Shown: positions 7,567 to 17,128 of the stretch, in pieces | Numbering within the stretch: the first letter of the stretch is position 1 | How the letters are laid out: every line of letters begins with the position of its first letter | DNA from: JAJFUV01 sp964561215 | GTDB taxonomy: Bacteria; Acidobacteriota; Terriglobia; Bryobacterales; Bryobacteraceae | Direction of reading: 5' to 3' | Length of the DNA stretch: 64,000 nucleotides | NCBI GenBank assembly: GCA_964561215.1 | Contig: CAZLOS010000001.1 | Location: 62,001 to 126,000, forward strand | Translations under genes and position numbers: made by a program | The notes under the pieces: model-generated | The model's database searches: none | What the model was told of the DNA's origin: nothing | What the model saw: the letters and a program-made list of their open reading frames with translations, nothing else

Positions 7567-9908
7567 CTGCTGTCCATCCGCCGCCATGCGTGGCGACAAG
7601 TACTCCAACAGGCCGGGATTCAAAATGTAGATCTTCGTGTTTTCCACCTGGATTGGTTCCTGAGGTAACTTCACCCTTCCCGAGGGCGCGGCCAGGCCAG
7701 GCGGCAAGGTGCGCGCCGGGACCACGCTCAGGATCAATTGGCCGGCAGGCAAGTTCCTGAGAATAAACGCGCCGGCGTCATCGGTTGTCGCAACGGCATC
7801 GCCGATCGCCAGCCGCACGCCAGGCAAACCCTTCAGATCCTGGCCGGCCTCTCCGCTTTGAGAACTGCCGTTGACGCTGTGAGTCCCGCCGTTTCGAAAG
7901 TGCACGTGGCCCGATAGCGGCCGTATCGCACGTACCGGGATATCCTGCACGACGGTGGTGACAGGCGGGACGCGCACGCTGATCGCGCCTCCAGGGCCAA
8001 CGAAGTTCGAAGGCAGCGTTGCGGGATCGAGGGTCAATTGGTAGTTGCCGGGAACTACATCGCAGACCTCGAAGTCACCCCCGCCGTCGGTGGCGATCGC
8101 GCGGCTCACGCCGTTTCCCTGTAGGATTAGCTTGACATGGCGCAGTCCATTCGCATCGGGGCGCCTCTGTCCATCCATGGCGTAATCGTTGAATACATTT
8201 CCGGTCAAACGCGCGAAATCAACGATGCCGAAGTGAACCTCCGCGGTTCTCTCCTCAACCAAGTCCAGGGACGCTTCCCCCGAGGTCGTCATACGAACAG
8301 GTCCTGGAACTGGTTGAGCGGCAGGCGTACTTCGTATGAGCCGGGGTTCAGCCGCCTGAACTCAAAGCGTCCTTCTGCGTCCGTGACGGCCGGCTGTCCA
8401 GTGTCAAGTTGCACTCGCACGCCGGCCAGACCGGATTCTCCGCCGTTGAAACGGCCGTCCACGTTGAGATCGCGGAAAACCCGGCCGCGGATAATTCCCT
8501 TTTGCTGGCGGGAAGGAAGCGGGGATGGGAGACCGCTCGTGAACGTCTTGTTCAAACCTACCGTCACTACAGTGGTCCGCTGCAGCCCTGCTCCCTGAAA
8601 GTCGAACAGCAAGGCGTTTGCGAGCGACGATGTGAGCTGAAGTCCGGGCGCGGCCTGATAGGAGAGCGAATAACCCAAAAGGTGCGAAGATGTACCGCGG
8701 TTCAAGCCCGGCGCATTTCGGATATACCCGGCATTCGGGCTCACGGTAAACCTGCGGCCAATCCGGAGCTGGCCGCTTACCGACGCCATTGTATTCGTTG
8801 GGCGCAGGTTCTCCAGCAGCACGCGGATGTCGGACGGGAGTTCCAAGGACTGGGTGAAGACCACGGGATCCATCTGGAACAACTGTTGCAGATTTAGCGG
8901 CAGCAGGTTGATTTGTTCGTTCAAACGCTTGACTAGCGAAGGGTCCTGGCGGCTGTGTTCGACGCTGAAGTTGATGTAACCAACCCTGATGGGAAAGCTC
9001 AACGAGTCCCGCAATGTGAATTCGCCCTGTGAATTCACTCCGAGAGGATCGCTCGGGGCGCCGTGGATGACCTGCGCGGTATTGGAAACCTGCCTGCCGA
9101 GCTGTGAGTTGAGAGCAACGTCGATCCTGCCGGTCTGATTCCGGCTGGCGGGGATCAGGCTCGATTCATACCGGCTGAGAGTGTAGTTGAGGGTCAACGC
9201 CTGGCGGCGCGATAGAGAGATGGTGAGGTTCGGATTGAAGTAATTGGCCGCACCCTGCGTGGGGAAGAAGGCGGTTGGCCTGCTCTCGCTGTGCTGGAAG
9301 TAGACGGAAGCCGCGACCCGGCTGTTCACTTGGACGTTTGTGCCGGCGGTCACCGAGGAACCTCCTCCGAAGAACAACCGAAGCTGGTTCAGTGGGAAAG
9401 ACGGAGAGGACGTAGTACCAGTGAGGAACGCAGTGATCTGTACGCCTGTGTAGGAAACGGTTCCCTGGGCCATGCCTCCACGCGTACTGCCGCCCACAGT
9501 CCCCTGGATGGCCTAACGGTCGGTCGGCTTCCAGGCAAATCCCGCTGTTTGAAACAAGCTGGTCTTCCGTGTTGTTCCTGCGTGGGCCAGTGTGAATGGC
9601 GCCGATACCCAGCCGGCGGTTGTGTACAGGGAAAGCCCGCCGCGGTGTTCCCGGATGAAATTGATTCCGGCTACATCCCGCGCTCCATCAAAGCTCAAGT
9701 AATACGGTGGTATGGTAGCTCCTCCAAACAGCTCGAACACATTGCTGCCGCGTTTGAGGCGGACGTCCGCGCCGCGAACAATAAGGTGAAGTACCGAGAT
9801 GGTGTAATACAGTTGTCTGACATCGACTGAGTGAACCGTATCGCATCCGGGTCTCAGTAGATTCGAGAACCGCCAGCAGACGGCGTGCGTGCAAGGAACA
9901 CCTTTCAA
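7549..9908 (-). pseudogene. Broken beta-barrel / SdrD-like repeat surface protein
   Basis: Three minus-strand reading frames join into one former gene. 9513-9908 and 8289-9497 are in the same frame, separated only by a TAG at 9513-9515 and a short readable stretch; 7549-8292 continues after a one-base frame change at about 8289-8295. The middle part is rich in alternating amphipathic strands (SLSRRQALTLNYTLSRYE, GYINFSVEHSRQD), as in outer-membrane barrels; the C-terminal third has SdrD/carboxypeptidase-like repeats (GRVFRDLNVDGRFNGGESGL, GNVFNDYAMDGQRRPDANGL). No signal peptide is found, so the 5' end is also missing. It is likely non-functional. Confidence 0.8.
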
Positions 9909-9929
9909 ATCGAACGATTGTCAGCCGAT

Positions 9930-10982
9930 ATGAATGAAGACGGCGGCAGGATGATTTCGCTCAAACGCAGCCTTGATGAGTTCGAATCGATCGAACAATT
10001 ACACACCGCGACACTGGAGGCCTTGCTTGGTGCCCTGGGAAGCATCGAGAAACACGCGGTGCGTTCGCAGGAAGAGGTGCTATCGCGCCACCGGGCCGCG
10101 CTGCGGGCGCTGCGCCGGCAGATCGCTGCGGACCCGAGCCGCGAGGTTCTACGCACCGGCACCGAATACCTTGACGACGAATTGAAGGAGTACGCCGACC
10201 AGATCAGCGACTACTACCAGCACCGTGAGGTGGAAATTCGCAGCATTATGCGGCTCATGGCGAAGGCTTCCGAGTCGCTGCAGTCGGATTCGGAGAAGTA
10301 CTCGATCCGCTTTGGGGATTTCGCCAGGGAATTGGAGTCCTTGACCGAGATCGACGAACTGGCCGAGATCCGCCGGCGGCTGGCTCGAGAAGTGGAGCGT
10401 CTGCGAGCCTGCGCCCGGGAAATGTCGGCGGCCAGTTCCGTCACGTTGGGCCAGATACAACAGCAGTTGCGACAGTACGAGCAGCGTCTGCGGCAGGCTG
10501 AGGAGACCGCCTCGCGCGATCCGCTGACGGGCGCCGCCAACCGTCGCGAGGGCGAGCATCAAATCATACGGCGCATCAATGCGGGACAAAAGTTCTGCAT
10601 CCTGCTGTTTGACCTCATTCGCTTCAAGTCTATCAACGACCGGATGGGACACCTGGCGGGGGACGAGATTCTCCGCCAGTTCACGCAAAAGCTCCAGCGC
10701 GCCGTGCGCGACAACGACCTCGTATGCCGCTGGGGCGGAGATGAGTTCCTGGTCATCATGGACTGTTCCCTCTCGGATGCGATGATGCGGGCCAGCCAGA
10801 TTAGCGCTCACGTCTTCGGAGAGTACGCGATAAACGTTTCCGGCAATCCGCAGCTCGTGCAGGTGCACGCTTCCACCGGCGTGGCCGAACACCGCGACGA
10901 CGAGACCGCCGAGGCGCTGTTCGGCCGGGCCGACGGCATGCTGTACCGCGAGAAGCGCATCCCCAGCCAACGCTTCGCCTGA
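9930..10982 (+). CDS. Diguanylate cyclase (GGDEF) with N-terminal coiled coil
   Basis: It makes cyclic di-GMP from two GTP. From the ATG at 9930 the protein is 350 residues: residues 1-190 are charged, helical and probably coiled coil, with no membrane segment; the C-terminal GGDEF domain starts at RDPLTGAANRREGE and has KSINDRMGHLAGDEIL and the exact active site RWGGDEFLVI. An inhibitory I-site RxxD (RDND) lies five residues before GGDEF, so product feedback is expected. The frame is open upstream to a GTG at 9885, but the truncated paralogue is similar only from near 9930, which supports this start. No strong ribosome-binding site is seen. Confidence 0.93.
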   Translation: MNEDGGRMISLKRSLDEFESIEQLHTATLEALLGALGSIEKHAVRSQEEVLSRHRAALRALRRQIAADPSREVLRTGTEYLDDELKEYADQISDYYQHREVEIRSIMRLMAKASESLQSDSEKYSIRFGDFARELESLTEIDELAEIRRRLAREVERLRACAREMSAASSVTLGQIQQQLRQYEQRLRQAEETASRDPLTGAANRREGEHQIIRRINAGQKFCILLFDLIRFKSINDRMGHLAGDEILRQFTQKLQRAVRDNDLVCRWGGDEFLVIMDCSLSDAMMRASQISAHVFGEYAINVSGNPQLVQVHASTGVAEHRDDETAEALFGRADGMLYREKRIPSQRFA

Positions 10983-11029
10983 ACCCGCCGCCTGTACTAC
11001 CTTGGTAGGGGAAAGGTTGCAGGAGCCAA

Positions 11030-11854
11030 TTGCGGGAATTCGCGGAACACAATGTACTGGTTACGGGCGCCGGCCGTGGCATCGGCAAACGCCTGGCCAT
11101 GGGCTTCGCCTCGGCCGGGGCTTCCCTCGGCCTGCTGGCGCGGAGCGAGCCGGAACTCGATCTGGCCAGGCTGGAGATTGAACACGCCGGGGCGAAGGCC
11201 ATCTCCCTACCGGCGGACGTGCGCGACTACGCCGCACTAAAGGACGCCGTCGCCAGGATGCATATCGAACTCGGCAGCGTGGACGTTCTCATCTGCGCGG
11301 CGGCCGTACAAGGCCCCATTGGCCCGTTGATCGAAACCGAGCCGCGGAGTTGGATGGAGGCCTTCGAAACCAACATGTTCGGCGTAATGCTTTCGTGCCG
11401 GGCCGTGCTGGCCGGCATGATCGCCCGGCGTCGCGGAAAGATCATCGTCCTCGGCGGCGGCGGCGCGGCATGTGCACGACCCAACTTCACGGCCTACGCC
11501 GCGTCGAAAACGGCCGGCGTCCGGTTTGTCGAGAGCCTTGCTGGAGAGGTGCTCGACCACAACATTCAGGTCAATGCCATGAGCCCGGGCGGCACCTTCA
11601 CGCACATGACCGACGAAATTCTGCGCGCCGGGGATCGGGCGGGCTGGAAAGAGATGGAGAACGCCGAGCAGGTCCGTCTCTCGGGTGGCGTAAAACCGGA
11701 ACAACAGATCCAGTTGGCCCTGTTTCTGGCCTCCCAGCGGTCCAATCACATCAGCGGCAAGCTGCTTCACGTGAAGGACGACTGGCGCAAACTGGAGAAG
11801 AAGAATCTACACCCTGAAATGTACACCCTGCGACGGCTTCAAAGAACAACTTGA
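11030..11854 (+). CDS. Short-chain dehydrogenase/reductase with altered catalytic serine
   Basis: The 274-residue product has the SDR cofactor motif VLVTGAGRGIGKRLA (TGxxxGxG), the ICAAAV equivalent of NNAG, and the active-site pair YAASK. The Ser normally 12-13 residues before the Tyr is replaced by Gly in a run LGGGGAACA, so activity may be changed. The start is a TTG with GCAGGAG about 8 nt upstream. The C-terminus (FLASQRSNHISGKLLHVKDDW) matches family members acting on sugars or acyl substrates, but the substrate is unknown. It lies 59 nt before the kinase gene. Confidence 0.88.
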   Translation: MREFAEHNVLVTGAGRGIGKRLAMGFASAGASLGLLARSEPELDLARLEIEHAGAKAISLPADVRDYAALKDAVARMHIELGSVDVLICAAAVQGPIGPLIETEPRSWMEAFETNMFGVMLSCRAVLAGMIARRRGKIIVLGGGGAACARPNFTAYAASKTAGVRFVESLAGEVLDHNIQVNAMSPGGTFTHMTDEILRAGDRAGWKEMENAEQVRLSGGVKPEQQIQLALFLASQRSNHISGKLLHVKDDWRKLEKKNLHPEMYTLRRLQRTT

Positions 11855-11913
11855 GTCCCCGTCTGGACGCCGGATGAACCTCTGTTAGTATTGGATCAAG
11901 TACTCTCAATGCC

Positions 11914-13521
11914 ATGCCGGTAATGCGCGCCCAATCCACCGACACCGCGTCGCGGCCAAAGCTGACCGTCACAAGGCTTCCGGCCGACTTGGTTCAGCGC
12001 GGCGCCACTCAGTTGTCCTGGGTGGGCGGCGTCATGGCAATGATGGTGGCCTGTCTTTGGTTGGCGGAGATCATGCTCCGGCCCAACCTGCTTCGCGATC
12101 AGCCCTGGATGCTCGCCGTCAATTCCGCGGTGCTGATACTGGTTTCGATTGCTCTCGCGGTAGTGAGCCGCCTGGGCCTCGCTCCGGCCACGACGTTGCT
12201 TTGGTTGGGAATGATCTACGAAGTGGGCGGGGCGTTTTCCGTGGCGCTGTACGAACACGCCTATGCGTGGCGCGATCAGGCGCCGGCGCGCGGCATCTCC
12301 GCGGTTGCGGCGTGGATCGTGGTGTGCGGCCTGCTGTTGCCGCAGACACCGCTCAGAACCCTGGCGACGGGCCTGGCTGCCGCCGCCATGGGCCCGTTGG
12401 CGCACTACACGTTGAGCGCGGCGCTGAAACACCCGCCGGCCAACAGCAGCGAACTGTTCATGTGGTGTCTCCCGCCGTTTCTGATCGCGGTTTGGATCAC
12501 CAGCGTAAGCCGCCGCATGTACCGCCTGGCGTTGGATCTCCGCCACGCCAAGGAGATGGGCAGTTACGAGCTGAAACGGATGCTGGGAAGGGGCGGCATG
12601 GGCGAGGTCTGGCTGGCGCGGCATCGTCTTCTGGCCACCCCGGCCGCCGTGAAGCTGATTCGTCCGGAGGTGCTGATCTCCCAGCCTGGACGCCAGGCGT
12701 CGATGATTCGCAAACGCTTCCGCAGGGAGGCGCGCGCCACCGCCCAACTGCGCTCGCAGCACAGCGTGCGTCTGTATGACTTCGGGGTGGCGGAGGACGG
12801 CAGCTTCTACTACGCCATGGAACTGCTGGACGGGATCAATCTGGAGCAGCTGGTAAAGCGCTGCGGACCGCAGCCTCCTTCGCGTGTGATCGCGATCCTG
12901 CGGCAAGCCTGCGATTCCCTTGGCGAGGCGCACATGCACGGCCTGATCCATCGCGACGTGAAGCCCACCAACCTGTTCATCTGCCGCATGGGGCTGACCG
13001 TCGACATCGTGAAGTTGTTGGATTTCGGACTTGTAAAATCGACCCTGACGGACATGCAGAGCCGTATGACGATGGACGGGATGACCACGGGCACGCCGGC
13101 CTTCATGGCTCCCGAGATCGCCATGGGCAGGGAGGACGTTGATGGGCGGGCCGACATCTACCAGCTCGGCTGCGTGGCGTATTGGCTGCTTACCGGACAG
13201 TTGGTCTTCGACGCGCCAACGCCGGTGGCCATGGCCCTGGCGCACGTGCAGCAGACGCTGGTTCCGCCATCCGAACGCAGCGAGATCTCCATTCCGGCCG
13301 GGTTGGAACGGATTGTCGTTGCGTGCCTTGCGAAGGACCGAAAGGACCGTCCGCAAACAGCCCTCGATCTGGACCGCATGCTTGCGAAGTTGGACGATAC
13401 GCCCGAGTGGACTCAGGACAACGCGCAGCGTTGGTGGCAGGTGAATCTGCCCTGCTGCACGCTTCCGGAGGAAGAGGAGCCGGAGCCCGAAAGCGATTTG
13501 CAGGGCTCCGCGGGAATGTGA
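11914..13521 (+). CDS. Ser/Thr protein kinase with N-terminal membrane domain
   Basis: The 535-residue protein has about five or six hydrophobic segments in residues 30-200, then a cytoplasmic Hanks-type kinase domain: glycine loop LGRGGMGEVW (about 222), the Lys in AAVKLI, catalytic loop HRDVKPTN (about 346), LLDFGLV, and FMAPEI. All key residues are present, so it should be active. Most PknB-like kinases have the kinase first and the sensor last; here the membrane part comes first. Its stop overlaps the GTG of the following transporter-like gene, so the two are translationally coupled. Confidence 0.93.
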   Translation: MPVMRAQSTDTASRPKLTVTRLPADLVQRGATQLSWVGGVMAMMVACLWLAEIMLRPNLLRDQPWMLAVNSAVLILVSIALAVVSRLGLAPATTLLWLGMIYEVGGAFSVALYEHAYAWRDQAPARGISAVAAWIVVCGLLLPQTPLRTLATGLAAAAMGPLAHYTLSAALKHPPANSSELFMWCLPPFLIAVWITSVSRRMYRLALDLRHAKEMGSYELKRMLGRGGMGEVWLARHRLLATPAAVKLIRPEVLISQPGRQASMIRKRFRREARATAQLRSQHSVRLYDFGVAEDGSFYYAMELLDGINLEQLVKRCGPQPPSRVIAILRQACDSLGEAHMHGLIHRDVKPTNLFICRMGLTVDIVKLLDFGLVKSTLTDMQSRMTMDGMTTGTPAFMAPEIAMGREDVDGRADIYQLGCVAYWLLTGQLVFDAPTPVAMALAHVQQTLVPPSERSEISIPAGLERIVVACLAKDRKDRPQTALDLDRMLAKLDDTPEWTQDNAQRWWQVNLPCCTLPEEEEPEPESDLQGSAGM

Positions 13522-15716
13522 CGCCGCGCGCCATTCCAAGCCAGGCCCTGCCTGCCGCCGCCATGCTGGGGGCGGGCCTGCTCATGGCGCACCAGGTAGC
13601 GGGCAAGGCGGCCCGCGACGCGATCTTTTTATCGAATTACGATCCCAAGTCGCTGCCCGCAATGATGGTGGCCGGAGCGCTCACGGCGCTGTTGCTGGGG
13701 GTGGTGAGTTCCCGCCTGCTCAGCCGTTTGACTCCGGCGCGCGTGATGCCTGGGGCCTTCCTGGCGAGCGCCCTGCTGCAACTGGTGGAATGGCGGTTGA
13801 TTGCTTCGCAGCCGAAGCTGGCGGCGGTGTTGGTGTATCTGCACCTGGTGGCCTTCAGCGCGGTATTGCTCAGCGGCTTCTGGTCCCTGGCCAACGAACT
13901 GCTGGACCCGCATACGGCCAAGCGACGCTTCGGCCAGATCGCCGGGGCCGGCACGATGGGCGGCATCCTGGGCGGGCTCGTGGCGGAGAGGGTCGCCGCC
14001 TGTTTCGACACCAGTTCGGTGTTGTTGTGGCTGGCGCTGCTCCACTTCCTGGGCGCTGTGGCGCTCGTCACAATGAGGACGCTGGCAAGGTCGCAACGCG
14101 GCAAGGGCGCCGGCACGCCCCGGAAGGAAAGTGAGGGTTCGGCGCGCGAGGCTTTCGCGAAGGCTTCTTACCTGTTCAGCCTAGCCGCGCTGGTACTGAT
14201 CGGGACCACCACGGCCGCGGCTGTGGACTGGGTGTTCAAGGCCCAGGCGGCGGCGCATTACGGGCGCGGCGAGTCGCTGATGCGGTTCCTGGCGCTCTTT
14301 CACACGTTTGTTGCCGTGATTACGTTTCTGGCGCAGACCTTCGCCACACGCTTCTCCCTGGAACGATTGGGACTGGGGCGCACGGTAGGGCTATTGCCGG
14401 CTTCGGTGGTGTTGGGCGGCTTGGGCGCGCTGTTCAGCCAGGTGTTCTCCGTGCTCACCGCCGTGCGCGGCACCGAATACGTGATGCGCGGCTCGCTGTT
14501 CCGTTCCGGCTACGAACTGTTCTACACGCCGATCCCGGTATCGGAGAAGCGGGCGGCGAAGTCGATTATCGACGTGGGAGCCGACCGCTTGGGCGATGCC
14601 TTTGGGGGCGGCATTGCGCAGGCGTTTCTCTGGTTGGGCGCTGGAACGGCCGGCAACCGCATTCTGCTGACCGTCACCGGCCTGGCCTGTGTTGGCGTCG
14701 TCCTCGCGCTACGGCTGGACCGCGGATACGTGCAGGCGCTCGAACAGAGCCTGATGCACCGCGCTGTCGATCTCGACATGGATGAAGTGCAAGATACCAC
14801 CACGCGCACGGTCCTGTTGAGCGGCACTGGCGCGCTGCGGACGGTGCCTGCGCCGGAGCGGGCGGCCGAGCCCGCGCACCCCCCGCTTCCTTTGGAGCCA
14901 CTGCTCCAGAAGCTGGCGGACCTGCGCTCAGGAAAGCCCGAGCGCGTCCGCGCGGTTCTGGTTTCGATGGACCATCCCGACCCGCTGCTCACGCAGCAGG
15001 TGGTGACGTTGTTGGGCTGGGACGAGACAGCCCGGCTCGCCCGCGCCGCGCTCATCAAGTCGGCTGCGCGCGCTTGCGGACAACTGGTAGACAACCTGCT
15101 CGACCAAACACAGGATTTTGCCGTCCGCCGCCGTCTCCCCGCCGTTCTCGCTCACTTAGAGGATCAACGCGCCGTGGATGGCCTTTTGCTGGGACTGGGC
15201 GATCCGCGCTTCGAGGTGCGCTTCCAGTGCGGACGTGCGCTGGCCACTATGACCCAACGCCATCCGGAGCTGAAGATCGCGCGGGAGGCGGTTTTCGATG
15301 TGGTGTCGCGCGAGCTTTCGGTAAACCGTTCCGTGTGGAACGGGCACCGGCTGCTCGACACCAGGGACGCCTCCGAGCAGACGCAGTTTCTCGACGAGGT
15401 GTTGCGCGAGCGCGCCGACGCGAGCCTGGAGCACGTCTTCACGCTGCTCGGTCTGGTTCTACCACGCGATCCGTTGAAGGTGGTTTTCCGCGCTCTCCAC
15501 ACGGACGACCGGTCGCTCAGGGGGCTCGCATTCGAGTACCTGGACACGGTTCTGCCGGAAAACGTCCGCGGCAGGCTGGCCAGGATTGTCGAGGAGCCCC
15601 CGGGCGGCAAGGAGCACCGTTCGAGCGAGGAAATCCTGGCCTCGCTTGTGCAATCCAACCAGAGCGTCGTCCTGCGCCTGCGGGAAAAACTGGACGCGCG
15701 CGGCGACGGCGGCTGA
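13518..15716 (+). CDS. NTT/MFS-like membrane protein with C-terminal HEAT repeats
   Basis: The start is taken as the GTG at 13518, overlapping the kinase stop (GTGA); the frame is open further upstream inside the kinase gene, but that part is not membrane-like. The 732-residue product has about 12 membrane segments in residues 10-420, with SGFWSLANELLDPHTAKRRFGQIAGAGTMGGILGG, the same pattern as in the minus-strand NTT protein at 15758. The last 270 residues are soluble and helical with HEAT-like repeats (RRRLPAVLAHLEDQRAVDGLLLGLGDPRFEVRF). Substrate unknown; the coupling suggests that the kinase may act on it. Confidence 0.75.
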   Translation: MTPRAIPSQALPAAAMLGAGLLMAHQVAGKAARDAIFLSNYDPKSLPAMMVAGALTALLLGVVSSRLLSRLTPARVMPGAFLASALLQLVEWRLIASQPKLAAVLVYLHLVAFSAVLLSGFWSLANELLDPHTAKRRFGQIAGAGTMGGILGGLVAERVAACFDTSSVLLWLALLHFLGAVALVTMRTLARSQRGKGAGTPRKESEGSAREAFAKASYLFSLAALVLIGTTTAAAVDWVFKAQAAAHYGRGESLMRFLALFHTFVAVITFLAQTFATRFSLERLGLGRTVGLLPASVVLGGLGALFSQVFSVLTAVRGTEYVMRGSLFRSGYELFYTPIPVSEKRAAKSIIDVGADRLGDAFGGGIAQAFLWLGAGTAGNRILLTVTGLACVGVVLALRLDRGYVQALEQSLMHRAVDLDMDEVQDTTTRTVLLSGTGALRTVPAPERAAEPAHPPLPLEPLLQKLADLRSGKPERVRAVLVSMDHPDPLLTQQVVTLLGWDETARLARAALIKSAARACGQLVDNLLDQTQDFAVRRRLPAVLAHLEDQRAVDGLLLGLGDPRFEVRFQCGRALATMTQRHPELKIAREAVFDVVSRELSVNRSVWNGHRLLDTRDASEQTQFLDEVLRERADASLEHVFTLLGLVLPRDPLKVVFRALHTDDRSLRGLAFEYLDTVLPENVRGRLARIVEEPPGGKEHRSSEEILASLVQSNQSVVLRLREKLDARGDGG

Positions 15717-15757
15717 GAAGCCGGATTCATTCCGTCTCGTGCCGGGTTCTACGAGTC

Positions 15758-17122
15758 TCATGCGCCCGCGGACCGCCGGGCGTGCTCACAATGAATGAGC
15801 GCCACTACGCCAAGCCAGCCCAACGTGAGCGCAAGATTGACGCCGGCGAACGCGGCGAGCGAAAGGTGCAGCTTGGTTCCGGCAAACACCACGACCGCCG
15901 CCAGAACGTCGCCGAAGCGCATGAAGAATGTGTCGATGGCGGCCTTGGCTTTGTACTTGGCTTCTCGGCTGGTGGGTAGGAACAAAGCCTGCCGCGCCGT
16001 ATTCTGTACGGAGTAGTCGGTCGCGTTCTCGAGGATCTTCACCATGCGGATGATCGCCAGCGCCGGTATCACGCACATCGTCGAATAACCGCCCAGAGCG
16101 ATCAGCGGCAGAATGAACAGCGCGCCACCCACGCCGATGTAGTGGAAAATGCGCGAAACCAGGAACATCTGCAGCAGCATGCCGGCCAGGTTCACCCAAC
16201 TGAAGAAGTCGCCATAGAACTCGCCGACGAAGGTGCGCCGGGCGGCCGCGGCCTCGGGTCCCGCCCCGGCGATCTCCGCCGCCTCCGCGGTCACCAGTTT
16301 GCCGAGCAGGAACTCGCCGCCGGTATTGACTACGTTCAGCAGCACCACCAGAAGCGCAATCAGGATCAAATAGCGGTCGTGCGCCACAAGGCGGAAGCCG
16401 TCCTTGCCCGCAATGGCCTGTTGTGCTTCAGCGGCTTTTTGCTTGGAAGCCTGCGCAACCGCCCGCCGGTTCGCCGCGTACGTGATCAGAATCGTCACGC
16501 CGAGCATCGCCGCGGCCACCAACATCATGCCGTAAGGTCCCAGCGGCTGCATGAGCTTTGAGGCGGCGCGCGCGCCGCACCAACCGCCGATCGAAACCCC
16601 CGCGCCGATGATGGGAAACAGCCGCTTGCCTTGCGTCGCGGTGTAGAGATCGTTGGCGAAAGCCCAGAATTGGGCCACAACGAGAACGTTGAAGATGCCC
16701 AGCCAAAGGAAGAAAACTACGCCCTCGTGGACGCCTTGCGCTCCCACGGCGGCGAAAAGCGCCAGGTTGACGATAAAGAACACCGTGACCCAACCGATGA
16801 GCCGCATCCGGTTTACACGTGACGCGAAGGCTCCGTAAGCCGGCACAATCAGGAGCAACAGGACCGCCTGCCCGGCGGCCGAGTAGGTCTTGATCTCCGC
16901 CCCTCCCTCGGTCAGAATGAGCGCTTCGCGCACGGTCTTGAGAAGATAGTAAGCGGCCAGGAGCAGGAAACCGTTCAGCGCCATCAGCAACGCGCCGGCC
17001 CCTTCGCCCGCGCGCACGTCGGCGAAGACGCTGAGCAAGCGGTCCAGGCGCCCCTTCACCGGCACTCCAACTACCCGGAAGACGGGGAAGGACTGGGTTG
17101 ATTTCAGCTCTGTGTCATCCAT
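15758..17122 (-). CDS. NTT-family (ATP/ADP translocase-like) transporter
   Basis: The 454-residue protein has about 12 membrane segments and the NTT/TLC signature layout: LLAAYYLLKTVREALILTEGGAEIKTYSAAGQ near the N-terminus, FWAFANDLYTATQGKRLFPIIGAGVSIGGWCG, and ENATDYSVQNTARQALFLPTSREAKYKAKAAID near the C-terminus. Known members exchange ATP for ADP or import nucleotides in plastids and intracellular bacteria; free-living relatives have no established substrate. It ends a minus-strand run with the kinase-like and Omp85 genes (6-nt gap), and converges with a paralogue. Confidence 0.82.
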   Translation of the reverse strand: MDDTELKSTQSFPVFRVVGVPVKGRLDRLLSVFADVRAGEGAGALLMALNGFLLLAAYYLLKTVREALILTEGGAEIKTYSAAGQAVLLLLIVPAYGAFASRVNRMRLIGWVTVFFIVNLALFAAVGAQGVHEGVVFFLWLGIFNVLVVAQFWAFANDLYTATQGKRLFPIIGAGVSIGGWCGARAASKLMQPLGPYGMMLVAAAMLGVTILITYAANRRAVAQASKQKAAEAQQAIAGKDGFRLVAHDRYLILIALLVVLLNVVNTGGEFLLGKLVTAEAAEIAGAGPEAAAARRTFVGEFYGDFFSWVNLAGMLLQMFLVSRIFHYIGVGGALFILPLIALGGYSTMCVIPALAIIRMVKILENATDYSVQNTARQALFLPTSREAKYKAKAAIDTFFMRFGDVLAAVVVFAGTKLHLSLAAFAGVNLALTLGWLGVVALIHCEHARRSAGA

Positions 17123-17128
17123 CCGGAT

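Noticed and set aside
13182..13517. Upstream extension of the NTT-HEAT frame into the kinase gene
   Set aside because: The kinase reading frame is well supported there; the membrane protein starts after the GTG at 13518.
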